Source: Avena insularis (Eukaryota; Streptophyta; Magnoliopsida; Poales; Poaceae). From it: a stretch of DNA of 64,000 bases. Below, piece after piece: positions 37,097-46,918 of this stretch; position 1 is the first letter of the stretch, and each line of letters starts with the position of its first letter. The DNA lies in NCBI GenBank assembly GCA_023614405.1, contig CM042691.1, positions 178,284,927-178,348,926 on the forward strand. The letters run 5' to 3'. Made by a program: the position numbers and the translations under genes. Under the pieces are notes generated by a model, which ran no database searches, was not told the origin of the DNA, and worked only from the letters and a program-made list of their open reading frames with translations.

Positions 37097-38325
37097 TTGC
37101 CGAGTAATGAGGTACTGGCTAGACAGACAGTAAGAAGAGCAAAAGCTTATACAATCATAAAAAATGATATGTATAAAAGAAGCGTCACAAGCGTGCTGCA
37201 AAGATGTGTTGACTCGGCAGAAGGCCAGGAAATACTCCTAGATATACATGAGGGAGAATGCGGGCATCACGCCTCGTCCAGAGCTTTAGTGGCCAAAGCA
37301 TTCAGGCATGGATTTTATTGGCCGACGGCGTTGAAAGAGGCGAAAGAATTGGTAGAAAAATTTAATGGTTGCCAGAGATACGCCAGCAAGATACATATGC
37401 CATCGTCCGAGTTAAAGACAATACCAATTACTTGGCCATTTTCTGTATGGTGCTTGGATATGGTGGGTCCATTCAAGCTAGCCCGAGGCAGAATGACTCA
37501 CATTTTAGTCATGGTGGATAAGTTCACAAGGTGGATCGAAGTAAAACCAATAAAAAAATGTGATGGACCAACAACAGTAAAATTCCTCAAAGATATTATC
37601 TTAAGATATGGTTATCCACATAGTGTTATTACAGACAATGGCACAAATTTTGCTGAAGGGGCTTTTGCTAGATTCTGCCAAGAAAAACACATAAGACTAG
37701 ATGTCGCCTCGGTGGCTCACCCAGCATCAAATGGGTAGGTAGAAAGATCAAATGGACTAGTATTGTCCAGAATAAAACCCCGTCTTGTCAAACCTCTGCA
37801 AAGGTCGGCAGGATGCTGGATCGAGGAACTACCAGCAGTACTATGGAGCCTTAGAACTACCCCAAACAGGTCAACAGGGTATAGACCGTTTTTTCTGGTA
37901 TATGGGTCAGAGGCTGTGCTTCCAGCCGACATAATACATGATTCGCCAAGAGTAACCCAGTATACAACCGCTGAGGTAAATGAGGTAGCTCGGCAAGACG
38001 ATGTCGATTTGGTAGAAGAGGCCAGGGAATTGGCATTATCAAGATCAGCTATTTACCAGCAAGATCTCCGATGATATCACATCAAGAAAGTCAATCCAAG
38101 AGTTTTTAAAGAAGGAGATTTGGTCCTTCGGCTAGTGCAGCGCACAACGGCATGCACAAACTTTCACCCCCATGGGAAGGACCATTCATCGTGAGTAAAG
38201 CATTGCACAATGATGCATATTACCTAATCGATGCTGATTCACCAGAAAAGAACAAGGCAAACAAAGCCGATGACGAATCAAAAAGACCATGGAACATAGC
38301 TTTACTTCGCCCATTCTATACTTAG
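37097..38325 (+). pseudogene. integrase of the Tat element
   Basis: A zinc-binding HHCC-like region (E-C-G-H-H near 37255, N-G-C-Q near 37365) precedes the catalytic core with L-D-M-V-G-P-F (first Asp), I-T-D-N-G-T-N-F (second Asp) and V-E-R-S-N-G (Glu). A TAG at 37736-37738 falls two codons before the catalytic Glu, where Gln is usual. A TGA near 38071 and a later frameshift precede the end P-W-N-I-A-L-L-R-P-F-Y-T at 38325. Integrase inserts the DNA copy into the chromosome; the conserved tail matches that of the Tat element at 60466. Confidence 0.85.
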
Positions 38326-38385
38326 GAGCTATATGTTGTACGTCATGATGTGACACATCAATTTGGAGTATCAAGCATGTATTTG

Positions 38386-38892
38386 ACCTCGGCACCTCGA
38401 GCAGAGACTCAGGGACTGCATAATGTTGTTTCTATTTCTTAAGACTATGTAGTAAACCTCGGCACCCCGAACACTGACTCAGGGACCGCACCGTGTTATT
38501 TCTTATTCTGAATTATGTGTTAAATTTCAGCACCCCGAACAGTAACTCGGGGACTGCACTGTGTTATTTACTATTTTGAATTATGTGCACCTCGAGCAGT
38601 GACTCGGGGACTACACCGTATTATCCCTTAATTTGGACTATGCATTAATCTTCGATGCCTCGCGCATTAACTCGGGGACTGCCCCATGATTGTTTTTTGT
38701 TTTAAAAATATGCATTAAACTTCGGCACTTTAAGCAATGACTCGGACACTACATCGTAGTATTCTCTGCATTGAGCCATGAATTATATCTCGGCAACCTA
38801 GTTTGTTACTCCGGGACTTCCGCATGATCCGAAGTAAGTCTTTGCGCACACGCAAGAACTCGATGACCCGAGTGATAACTAGGGGACTAACT
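38386..38892 (+). repeat. degenerate tandem repeats in the 3' region of the Tat element
   Basis: About eight units of 62-75 bases share a core like CTCGGCACCTCGAGCA followed by ACTCGGGGACTGCAC. Cores begin near 38386, 38455, 38521, 38583, 38649, 38721, 38788 and 38861, with decreasing similarity. Tandem repeats past pol are known in Tat/Ogre elements and can seed satellites. Confidence 0.8.
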
Positions 38893-39486
38893 TGTATTAC
38901 CCACTATTTGTCGCCAGACACATAAAAGCTCCTTAGGTCAGCTAGAGACTCGAGGACTCCCTAGAATTGATGATCATAATTTACAAGATATGATATAAAC
39001 TTGTCTCAATAATCAGAGGAATAGCAAAGAGAAAACAAACAAAGATTTCTAAGGATAATGCAAGAAAGAATGACAAACCCAGCAAACCGAAGTATGATAA
39101 GGGATGCAACTTATTGTATCACTTTACCAGATATGGGCTTCGGGCTTTGTACTTCAGATAGAAGTTGACAACACAACAGCTACGCTATCAAGGTTATAAA
39201 GTGCAGGCAAGATAAATGCCGAACTAAGGTCAACCACATGGGAAAATACAATCCGAACCTACGAAATAAAGGTTCGCCAAAGCAAAGATGTAAAGCAATG
39301 AAACTCGTTTAAACAAAGTAATAATAATTACCATCACCCCTGCCTCAGCAGCGAAAGGCAAAAAGGTTCGCACCACACCAAAAGCCAAACAATTGTTCCA
39401 TAGACATCATACGCCCGGCATACCGTGGACTGAAAATAACTTAAGAGGTTTTTTGAACATAAACGGCGAAAAGGGCCAGAGCACCC
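38893..39486. other. spacer between repeat array and antisense gene end
   Basis: About 600 bases with no supported frame. It would contain the transcript ends of both the sense pol transcript and the antisense gene, if these terminate before the LTR. No clear signal seen. Confidence 0.5.
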
Positions 39487-42400
39487 TTAAGGGGCAGCAG
39501 CATGATCAGAGGCATCAGGAACGGCTATCTTGGATGATGGCAGCGCGACCTCGGTCTCCTGTGCAGGGGCATTTTCAGGAACTGGGCGCTCTGAGGTAGA
39601 CGGCGCCTCGGCCGAAGTTACTTCGCCTTCAACAGAAGCGATAGTAGGCTCGGGGGAAATCCTGGGCTGCTGAGAGACATTAGTTTGAGCTTGAGAGTGC
39701 CCAGTCCCTTTGGAAGATGATCGCGCGTCGTCGTCCTCATCCGAGCTTGCATTGGAATCACGGGAGTTGTCCGAGTCACCCTCTGCCTCATCCTGGTAGG
39801 CCGAATCATCATCAGAGGCGTCTTCAATCTCGACATCATCCGCTGGATTGGAAAGAAAACTCGGACCCTCAATCCAAATATGCACATCAGCATACTCAAC
39901 AAGCTGGAAGGCACGAGCTTGGCAGCGAGCGACGAATTCTGGATCCTTGACCCAACGAGAGCCAGTGCGCAAGTTTATCAAAGTGTCGAGCGAAATGTCC
40001 TCGTACCAAGATAGAATGGATGTAAGTTCCATGTCAGCACCAGCCCTCCCAGCAGATTCCCTCCAAAGATTTAGCTGGTTCTGAGATTCCATTAATCTCT
40101 TCACAAGTATTTTGACTTCGTCAATATCACGTGTCCCTGACGTGTTCGGCCAAAGAACATGGTAGGCCTGAATTGCGGCTTGTACCAGATCTCGGCCCAT
40201 AATCTTCATTGGTCCAACTGCAGCGCCAACGGCAATCAGGAAGTCTTCCATTGAGTATTCTGGACTCGAGTCTGCGGGGACACCTCGGCGCTGGCGAGCA
40301 GAAATCACTGCCTTAGAGCTCACTGGTCTAGCTTCCGGAAAATGATCTACACGAAAGGAAAACATATCAGTTAAAAATAAGAAAGAGAAAAAGATAACTC
40401 GGCCATGGTCAGAAACTTACGATGAATATAACTCAATATTTTCTAGAGATCCTGGGTCCACTCGACCTTATTCTTTTCAAAGCGAGCGATTTCCTCGCCC
40501 ATCATGCGGTTCTTTAGCTCGGCAGCATCGAGGAGTTCTTTGTCTTTCTGCAATTGCAGACTTAGTCGATTCTTTTCTTCACAGAACTCCTGATCAACTT
40601 TCTCCGATTCGGATTTCTGCGAGAGCTTGAGAGACGCAACCTCCGCATGTAACAGGGCTATCTCATCATCCTTTTCTTTAAGCTACGTCGAATGAGTGGC
40701 GGCTTGTTCTAAAAAATGCAGCATCATATCAGGCAGGGATATGCATTCTTGATGCGACGCTGCAAGTCTTTGTAACTCGGCTATACCAAAGCCAGAAGGT
40801 TATAAGAAACCTAGGATCAGTCTCGAACGAAAAACAATAGACGAGAAGAATAACTAACCTTCTAGAGCTTTGACCTTCTTGGTAAGGCGGATATTAAGAT
40901 TATTGATATTAGCTGCACACCAGCAAGGAATGAATTAGCACACCAAGTCGAAAATATTAAGAACTTAAGGAACAATACAAAGGTCTATTAAATTACCAGT
41001 TTTCTTCACCACGGGGAGAACTTTCTCATATTTCTCCTCCAACTTCTTGTGTGCAAAGAGCAACCTTTGAAATTCGTCCGTCCGCCGATCATGGGCAACC
41101 TAAGTATCAAAATCAATTACACAGCTGGATATTCAAAGCTAAGACAGATCCGAATCAAGTAAAACTTAACTCGGATCTAGGTGGCTGGATATTCAAAGCT
41201 AAGACAAATTCGAATCAAGTAAAACTTAATCCGGATCTAGGTGGCTGGATATTTCAAAGCTAAGACAGATCTTAATCAAGTAAAACTTAACTCGGATCTA
41301 GGTGGTTGGATATTCAAAGCTAAGATAGATCTGAATCAAGTAAAACTTAACTCGGATCTAGGTGGCTGGATATTCAAAGCTAAGACAGATCCGAATCAAG
41401 AAAAACTTAACTCGGATCTAGGTGGCTGTATAACCGAAGCCGAAATATATTCTGATTAAGCAACGCTTAATTCGAAATATGGATGAACAACGATCAATCC
41501 AAGGTATACAAGAAATAAACTTAGCAAATAATGCATTTGAAGCCTAACAAAGCTTCCAAAGGAACAAAAAGTTATTCGGTTGCAAGCTTCGGGGACTAGT
41601 GTATATATACTATCATTTGAATAACAGAAAAAATATCAACAGAAGCGCTTACCTCGTTCATCTTATCACTTTCAAGAACAATCTTAGCAGCCATATGCAA
41701 ACGACTACTGATGTCGGAAAGCTAAAACGGCTGGTTACTCGGATTGCCCTCAAGCTGATCGGCGGCGTTCCAGTTGTTGGCATATTCCACCAGAGAGCCG
41801 AGGCTGTTCCCACTCTCAGTACGGGTCAGCACTTTACCTCGGACCCGTTGGGTAACTACTGCCGCCGCGGGACTCTTGTGGAGAGTAAGCTGAGTATCAG
41901 CGGTCGGGGTGACAACAGGCTTAGCAGAGGAAGCCCCATTACGGAATGCATCAGCTATGTTGGGTTGAAAAGAGCTACCCGGCCCCTTCTGAGATGCTGA
42001 AGGTTTGGTGACAACAACCTTCTTAGCCTTAGAAGAGGTGTCGGCAGGGGCGGCAACCCCGGAACTAGGAGTGGCATCCTTGGAGGCAGGAGGAACTATG
42101 GTTTCCAAGGGGGCCGAGATGGTGATATCCTCGGTTGGAATTGGAGTTACAGTTGGAATTGTGGGGGTCAAAGGAATTTCAGGGGAAACTTCGGTGGTCA
42201 TAACAAGGGCGACAGGTTCAATAGGAGGATCTACTGGCGGAGTTATGTCGGTGTCAGCAATGGGAGCTGTGGGTACATCTCGCCGAGGTGATGTCTGCGT
42301 CGGCATAGGAGGAGAGTCAACGCGAGAGGGACTAGGAACCCGAATATCTTCAGGAGGCGGAGGAGAGGGCAGCCGAGTTGTATGACTCGTCATACTCGGA

Positions 42401-44015
42401 CTGCTTGGCTTGGCAGAGAGAGGAGCTCTGCAAAAGCACAAAAAGTCGAATCAAAAGACAGAAAGAGAGAAACAAGAAGTACAAATGAAAATAAACTCAC
42501 CCAGTAACTCCGGGCATGGTTTTACGTTTCGGAAGGTGCTGGGCTGATTTCTTTGTTCGTTTCTTGGGAGCAGCTTCGGAGGGACCTGCCGGAGCAATGC
42601 GCTTCCTCGAGGTTGCAAGAGCTTGAGAGGCTAGAGGCTCGACATCGTGCACCTGACCAGCCTGATTAGCTGGGAAAGTAGAAGCCGGAAATGCATAAGA
42701 GATAGGCATCGCGGCGACTACCTCAAGAATTTGGACGTCGTCCGAGTCACCTTCCTCCCCATGGGCCGAGGTCTTGCCACGGGCGCGAGCCGGAGCGACG
42801 TCCGACTTAGGAACAAACTCCTCCGAGTCAGGTTCCCCGCTGCCCGGGGTGTTCTGATCTGCGGTCCACGGAAGGGCCAGAACCTCGGCATCCTCGATCT
42901 TTTGCTCCACAAACCTCTGCAAAGAAAAGAAACAAAGTGGAGTTGGCAAAAGAAGTCACAAACGTAGTTAGGAAGCAAACACAAATGTGTAAATTTACCT
43001 CGGGAGGGGGATTCCCGCGAGTGAACAGCTTCAGCCCCCATGTCCAGTCCTCTGGCATATCAGTCTGGAAGATAGCTCGGACACGCTTGTAAATAAGATA
43101 GTCGTCGAGCTCAACTGTCGAAACTCGGTTGGGATCGAGAGGACCACTCATGTAACAGAGCTTGTGCGAGCGAAGCTGGAAAGGGCAGATTCGGCTGCTG
43201 ACGAAGGTGGTCATCAGATCCTCACCGCGGAGCCCGGCACGGATCAACTCCTTCAGCCGAATATCGAATGCCTCGGCCAAAGCATGGCTCTTCCTGGGGT
43301 TGTAGTTCCAGTTCTTCTTGGAAGGGGGGCCAATAGAAAAGGCAAGGAGCCGAATCTTGTCTTCTTTTCCAGTGTTTTTGACATAGAAAAACGATCTATG
43401 CCACTTCTTGCAAGACTCGAGGCCGGCGACACGAGGGAACTCGGATTTTCTTCGAGGTGTAATGGACGCGGCTCGGCACTGGGTGAGGGATTTCTCAGAG
43501 GGTTGAAGAGATTTGTCCGGAACAACGTTAGATCGGATCTGAAAAAATTTGGACCAAACAGACATAGAGGGCCAGAGGCCGAAGTATCCCTTCGAGGCCG
43601 AGATATAGGCAGTCAGGGAGGCGATAGCATTAGCTGGAAGGTGATGAGGTTGGAGGCCAAAGTAATCAAGGAATTCCCTAGCGAAATCGCTAAGGGGAAG
43701 GCCAAACCCACGAGCAAAGTGGGACATAAAAACAACATACTCGCCTTCGTTGAGTACATGAGAGGATTCTTTGCCGGGCAAGCGACAGCTTACCTCGGCA
43801 GGAATCCGATGTGTCCTAAGAAGCCACTCAATCTCACGACGAGTGACAGAGGAGCCCTGCCAGGAACCCCGCTCTGGACCGAACGCAACATCGTCATCTT
43901 CGACGAGTGCTCCACTGACAGAACTAGACATAGGGTCGTCGGAGGAATCAACGGAAGAAGGACTAGCGGCGGAGAGAGGTTTAGAGGCGTAGGTCCCCAT
44001 CGTGGTTCTAAGCAA
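39487..44015 (-). pseudogene. antisense seven-exon gene of the Tat element (gypsy-type transposon protein with coiled coil)
   Basis: Exons on the minus strand: 44015-42999, 42916-42501, 42427-41653, 41099-40997, 40912-40859, 40780-40421, 40346-39487. All introns are GT-AG (74 to 553 bases) and every junction keeps phase, giving 1195 codons. Exon 1 (339 codons) has the Y-F-G-L-Q-P-H-H-L and G-Y-F-G-L-W-P segments of the Pfam putative gypsy-type transposon family (PF04195). Exons 2-3 are Pro-, Ser- and Thr-rich. Exons 4-6 are charged heptad-like coiled coil. Exon 7 has a conserved W-R-E-S-A-G-R-A-G-A segment and an acidic tail. Three in-frame TAG codons (41722-41724, 40683-40685, 40443-40445) break it. 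It lies tail-to-tail with pol. Antisense extra genes are known in Tat elements; the function is unknown. Confidence 0.82.
41124..41482. repeat. 60 bp minisatellite in intron 3 of the antisense gene
   Basis: Five nearly identical units of 60-61 bases start at about 41124, 41184, 41244, 41305 and 41365 (each beginning GCTGGATATTCAAAGCTAAG), followed by a degenerate sixth from 41425. The array sits in intron 41100-41652. Because 60 is a multiple of three, it creates spurious + strand frames with a 20-residue repeat. Confidence 0.92.
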
Positions 44016-44684
44016 GAACGGCGGCGGAACGGAAGATAACCGCCGCAGGAAATCTTGAAAAACAGAAGATGCGCCTAGGGAAGGAGCCTAGCGACGGGAC
44101 CGTAGAAAAACTCACCGGAGGTGGCGCCGGAGCAAGCGCATGGCGATGAGGTCGTCTGAGCGGAAGGACCGCGGCGTCGCCGTCAAGGAGATCGACAATG
44201 GTGCATTCGCAGGCGCACGAACAGACGCACGGGCGCGAGGAGGAAGAAGAAGAATGGTGAGCGAAGGGGGAAAGTGAATCCTCTAGCCCCGCACCCCTCC
44301 TTATAACCATGTAGCCATGGCGGTAGTGGGATCGTGCGTGTGAGAGCTAACCGTGTATATCACGTGTGCGATGGAACTGCACGCATCTGAGTGGAGCCAC
44401 ACCAAAGGCCGCACGGCGCAGGAGAGGATCGGGGCTCCTGACCGATGCGGCGCACGAGGCGTCACTGCGCCGACGTGACGGGCGCAGTAATCACTGTAGC
44501 TTGTCAGTGGGCACTGTAGAGGAACAAAAAACTAGAAAAATAATGATGAGTGTTACACGTAGGACGAGGCGTGGTCAGGAAGCTGCGTGGATACCTCGAA
44601 CGAGAAAAAGTAACTTGGAAATAAGGAGAGACATATATTGGGAAACTGATGTGGCCCGGCCAAGGTTATAGGCAGGACCACACC
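44016..44684 (-). other. upstream region and possible 5' untranslated part of the antisense gene
   Basis: GC-rich sequence upstream of the antisense start ATG at 44015, free of pol or gag similarity. A TATA-like motif lies at 44301-44306. Nothing else was recognised. Confidence 0.5.
44301..44306 (-). promoter_or_regulatory. candidate TATA box of the antisense gene
   Basis: Minus-strand GGTTATAAGG lies about 290 bases upstream of the ATG at 44015 and in the right orientation for the seven-exon gene. It is a single short match; no start site can be seen. Confidence 0.4.
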
Positions 44685-44699
44685 AGCTTCGGAGACTAA
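44685..44699 (+). other. polypurine tract of the Tat element
   Basis: CTTCGGAGACTAA directly precedes the 3' LTR. A similar CTTCGGGGACTAG lies near 41588, inside the antisense intron. Confidence 0.55.
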
Positions 44700-45429
44700 T
44701 GTTGGGGAGGTGACCCCAGATAGGGTCAAGACAGGGGAAAGACGAAAGGAGTCTCCCTTGTCATGAGCCGAGTTACTGTTTATATCGGCTGAGTCATGTA
44801 AGAGTCGGCCGAGCTAAGCAAGGCCATGACAGCTACAGAAGGATAAACACCTATCTGGCCGAGATATGAGTTAAGTCGGCCGAGTAAGTCTGACTAACTT
44901 GAATACAGGTGAAGGCCGAGCCGAGTTATGTGAGACAAGGCCGAGTAACACGAAGCTTGCAGGAGAAGGAGGTGCCTATAGTCAAACCCTAGTCGCTAGC
45001 TAGGAAGAATCTAAACAGAGCCAAGCACAAAGGACAAGGAGCAGAGCAGCAGAAGGGCAGAAGAAGGTCACGAAGGTGACAGTCATGGAGCCCGAGGAGC
45101 GCAGGTGGGGCTCTCTGGAACATTGCCAAGTTACCATATTAGGACAAGCATATTCCTCGAATATGCTTGCCACGTCAGCCCTAGGAGGAACCAAGGCACC
45201 CCTTTATACGGGGGAAAGCGGGCTCCTGAGAAGGGATCGATTCATTCTATGCCGTAAGGCTGCAAACAGCTCGAGGAGCACTTGTGAACCCAAAGAAGAG
45301 AAATAAAGATCTGCATGTTAGTTGTTTGAGTGTAGAGATAACTACATCTTCCCTCCCCGGATCCCTCTGGCATCCATTGGCCCCATACTTTAGCCTACCC
45401 ATGGCATCTGCCGTGCCACCACCACGACA
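44700..45429 (+). repeat. 3' LTR of the Tat element
   Basis: Pairs with 30744-31532, with two deletions (34 and about 23 bases) and about 24 substitutions. It is followed by the target duplication ATATG. Confidence 0.92.
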
Positions 45430-45448
45430 ATATGTTTTCGACGTATCA

Positions 45449-46155
45449 GGTTGATCCAGATTTGGATGCTTGGTTTCAGATAGATGACCACAAACAAAGA
45501 TTGGGTCCTAGGGGATGAGGTACTAGATTAGCTCAGTCTAGTTCCTAAGAAAACAAGGCAGTCAGCAGATCAAGGCAATCCATCAAATAGCAGATCAAGG
45601 CAATTCATCAAACAACAGATCAAGGCAATTCATATTATCAAGCTTAACCCACTAATACTAGGGTTACCATCAAGCCTAGCTTGGGGTAAGGAAGGGTATT
45701 TTGAATTGGGTGTGTTTTGAAGTAAGATAAGGGCCATTTGGTATTCCTACCAAGATTGGAATGAAAAGGTTTTAATAAAGGTTTTGTAAAACCTAGGGAT
45801 AAGAGTAGCTGGGAGTTCTGTCTTGAAAACATAAGGAGATAATATATAGGTCTCCATAGTTTTGTTAATAGAAACTAGTAAAGTATGTTGGTGTGTCAAA
45901 TCCATCTTGGCTCAGGTTTTGAAATGCCAGAACATTTGAGAATATGAAAGATGAGCCAAGACATCTCTTTTGGTAAAATAGCTTTTGTCAACTAAGGTTG
46001 AGATAAGAAGTATATCACCTAGTACACCATCAGTTGCATGAACACAAGCAAACAAGTAAGAAAACATTGCAACACTTAACAAGAAAAAGTTTTTGTTCCC
46101 CCTGATTTTTGCCTTTTGGACAGCTAATCAGGGTTGCTGAAATTGGGATGTTACA
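45449..46155 (-). repeat. scaffold LTR, segment 3 (5' end, minus strand)
   Basis: It begins with the second copy of the target duplication GGTTG and runs to 46155, where the minus strand reads TGTAACATCCC, the chromovirus-type LTR start. This is the 5' end of the LTR whose other parts are at 8672-11388 and 16680-19031. Confidence 0.75.
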
Positions 46156-46918
46156 GACCTTTCCCCCTTAAAATAATCTCGTCCCGATATTAGGGAGGAG
46201 TAGGGTTGGGTGATAACATCCTCTTAACAATTTCAGCGGTGGAAATTAGGATATGTTAACAGGTCTTCCAATAGACGGGCGTGGTCAGCTATGGTTCGGA
46301 GTTGAGCGGCTTCGGGTTTGGGTGTTTAGATTAAGCAAGTGGAAAAGACGCAGTCTTTTTCCCTTAGGACAAGTCTATGTAGGTTTAGCGGTACGGGGTA
46401 CTTCCTTCTTGAGGTGAGTCACCAAGTTGAGCCTTCTTTATTCCTTTGCCACGGTAGTCAGCTTTTCTGCCTTCAAGGTCTTCATACCATGGGATGTTGG
46501 CCGGGCGGTCGTCCTTGGAGTTGAGGACTTTCCTAAAGTACCCTATGATTCTGGAGAAATGCTGGTTACTGTCCTCTTGGCGGAGTCTATGACTCTGGTC
46601 TGGAGGGGTGGTCATCACTTAGCGCATACTAGTGTTTGACTCCAGGGGCCTATCGGGTTTTTGGGCGGGAAAGACGCAGTCATTCCCCCTTAGAGCGACA
46701 CTAGGGGTCCTTGGTGAACTCGCTGACTTTCTTAGTTGGAGTCATATGCTGATGCCGGGGGAGGGCACTGCACTTTTCCTCCAGAGTGGTTATCTTCTGT
46801 CGACATCGTATACGCTGCTTCGAGGGAGATGTCGATACCTCTTCTTGGGTTGGTAGTCGTAGCGGGAAGGGCATTTAGCTAGCTTCCTAGTAGTTAGTTA
46901 TGAGCTAGTTAGGGTGTA
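46156..46918 (-). other. 3' internal remnant of the scaffold element, with polypurine tract
   Basis: On the minus strand TAAGGGGGAAAGGTC precedes the LTR start at 46155, so it is a polypurine tract, with CGGGACGAGATTA just before it as in chromoviruses (compare 58721-58753). The rest is not pol. The motif AAAGACGCAGTC occurs at 46344-46355 and 46670-46681 in similar context, bracketing a small frame. The region is cut off by the LTR at 46919. Confidence 0.6.
46385..46618 (-). CDS. hypothetical 77-residue frame in the scaffold element remnant
   Basis: The hydrophilic product has an R-I-I-G-Y-F-R-K-V-L-N segment and an I-P-W-Y-E-D-L-E-G-R segment. I do not recognise a domain. It lies 230 bases inside the 3' LTR, where sense genes of chromoviruses normally end, so it may be a fragment of an extra gene of a non-autonomous element. 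It could also be fortuitous. Confidence 0.3.
   Translation of the reverse strand: MMTTPPDQSHRLRQEDSNQHFSRIIGYFRKVLNSKDDRPANIPWYEDLEGRKADYRGKGIKKAQLGDSPQEGSTPYR

Larger units (their letters stand above)
30744..45429 (+). mobile_element. Tat-lineage Ty3/Gypsy element with an antisense gene
   Basis: Complete element of 14.7 kb with LTRs of 789 and 730 bp and exact target duplications ATATG (30739-30743 and 45430-45434). Order: gag, protease, RT, RNase H, second RNase H, integrase, tandem-repeat region, antisense seven-exon gene, 3' LTR. The second RNase H, the long pol-to-LTR region and the antisense gene identify the Tat lineage (known in maize Grande and Ogre relatives). About 24 substitutions plus two gaps separate the LTRs over about 730 bases (3.3 percent). 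Pol carries many stops and a few frameshifts, so this copy is not autonomous. Confidence 0.92.
19032..45448 (-). mobile_element. Athila-like gag-pro element, minus strand, with two nested insertions
   Basis: LTRs at 19032-20554 and 29214-30743 plus 45435-45448 flank a region with an Asp-tRNA primer site, gag and protease but no RT, RNase H or integrase. The flanks GGTTG at 19027-19031 and 45449-45453 are an exact target duplication. Removing the solo LTR (25044-28791) and the Tat element (30744-45429 with its duplicated ATATG) leaves an element of about 8 kb. An Asp-tRNA primer is typical of the Athila lineage. LTR copies differ by about 8 percent over a sampled 150 bases, so this insertion is older than the Tat element inside it. 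Confidence 0.85.

Noticed and set aside
38386..38892. CRISPR-like direct repeats
   Set aside because: Units are degenerate, adjoining and inside a plant retrotransposon; no constant repeat with unique spacers and no cas genes.
41051..41459. Plus-strand frames with a repeated 20-residue unit, resembling a repeat protein
   Set aside because: A by-product of a 60 bp minisatellite in an intron of the minus-strand gene; a 61 bp unit breaks the frame.
43164..44039. Plus-strand 291-codon frame
   Set aside because: It is the shadow of exon 1 of the antisense gene, whose minus-strand product has recognisable domain motifs and phase-correct splicing.
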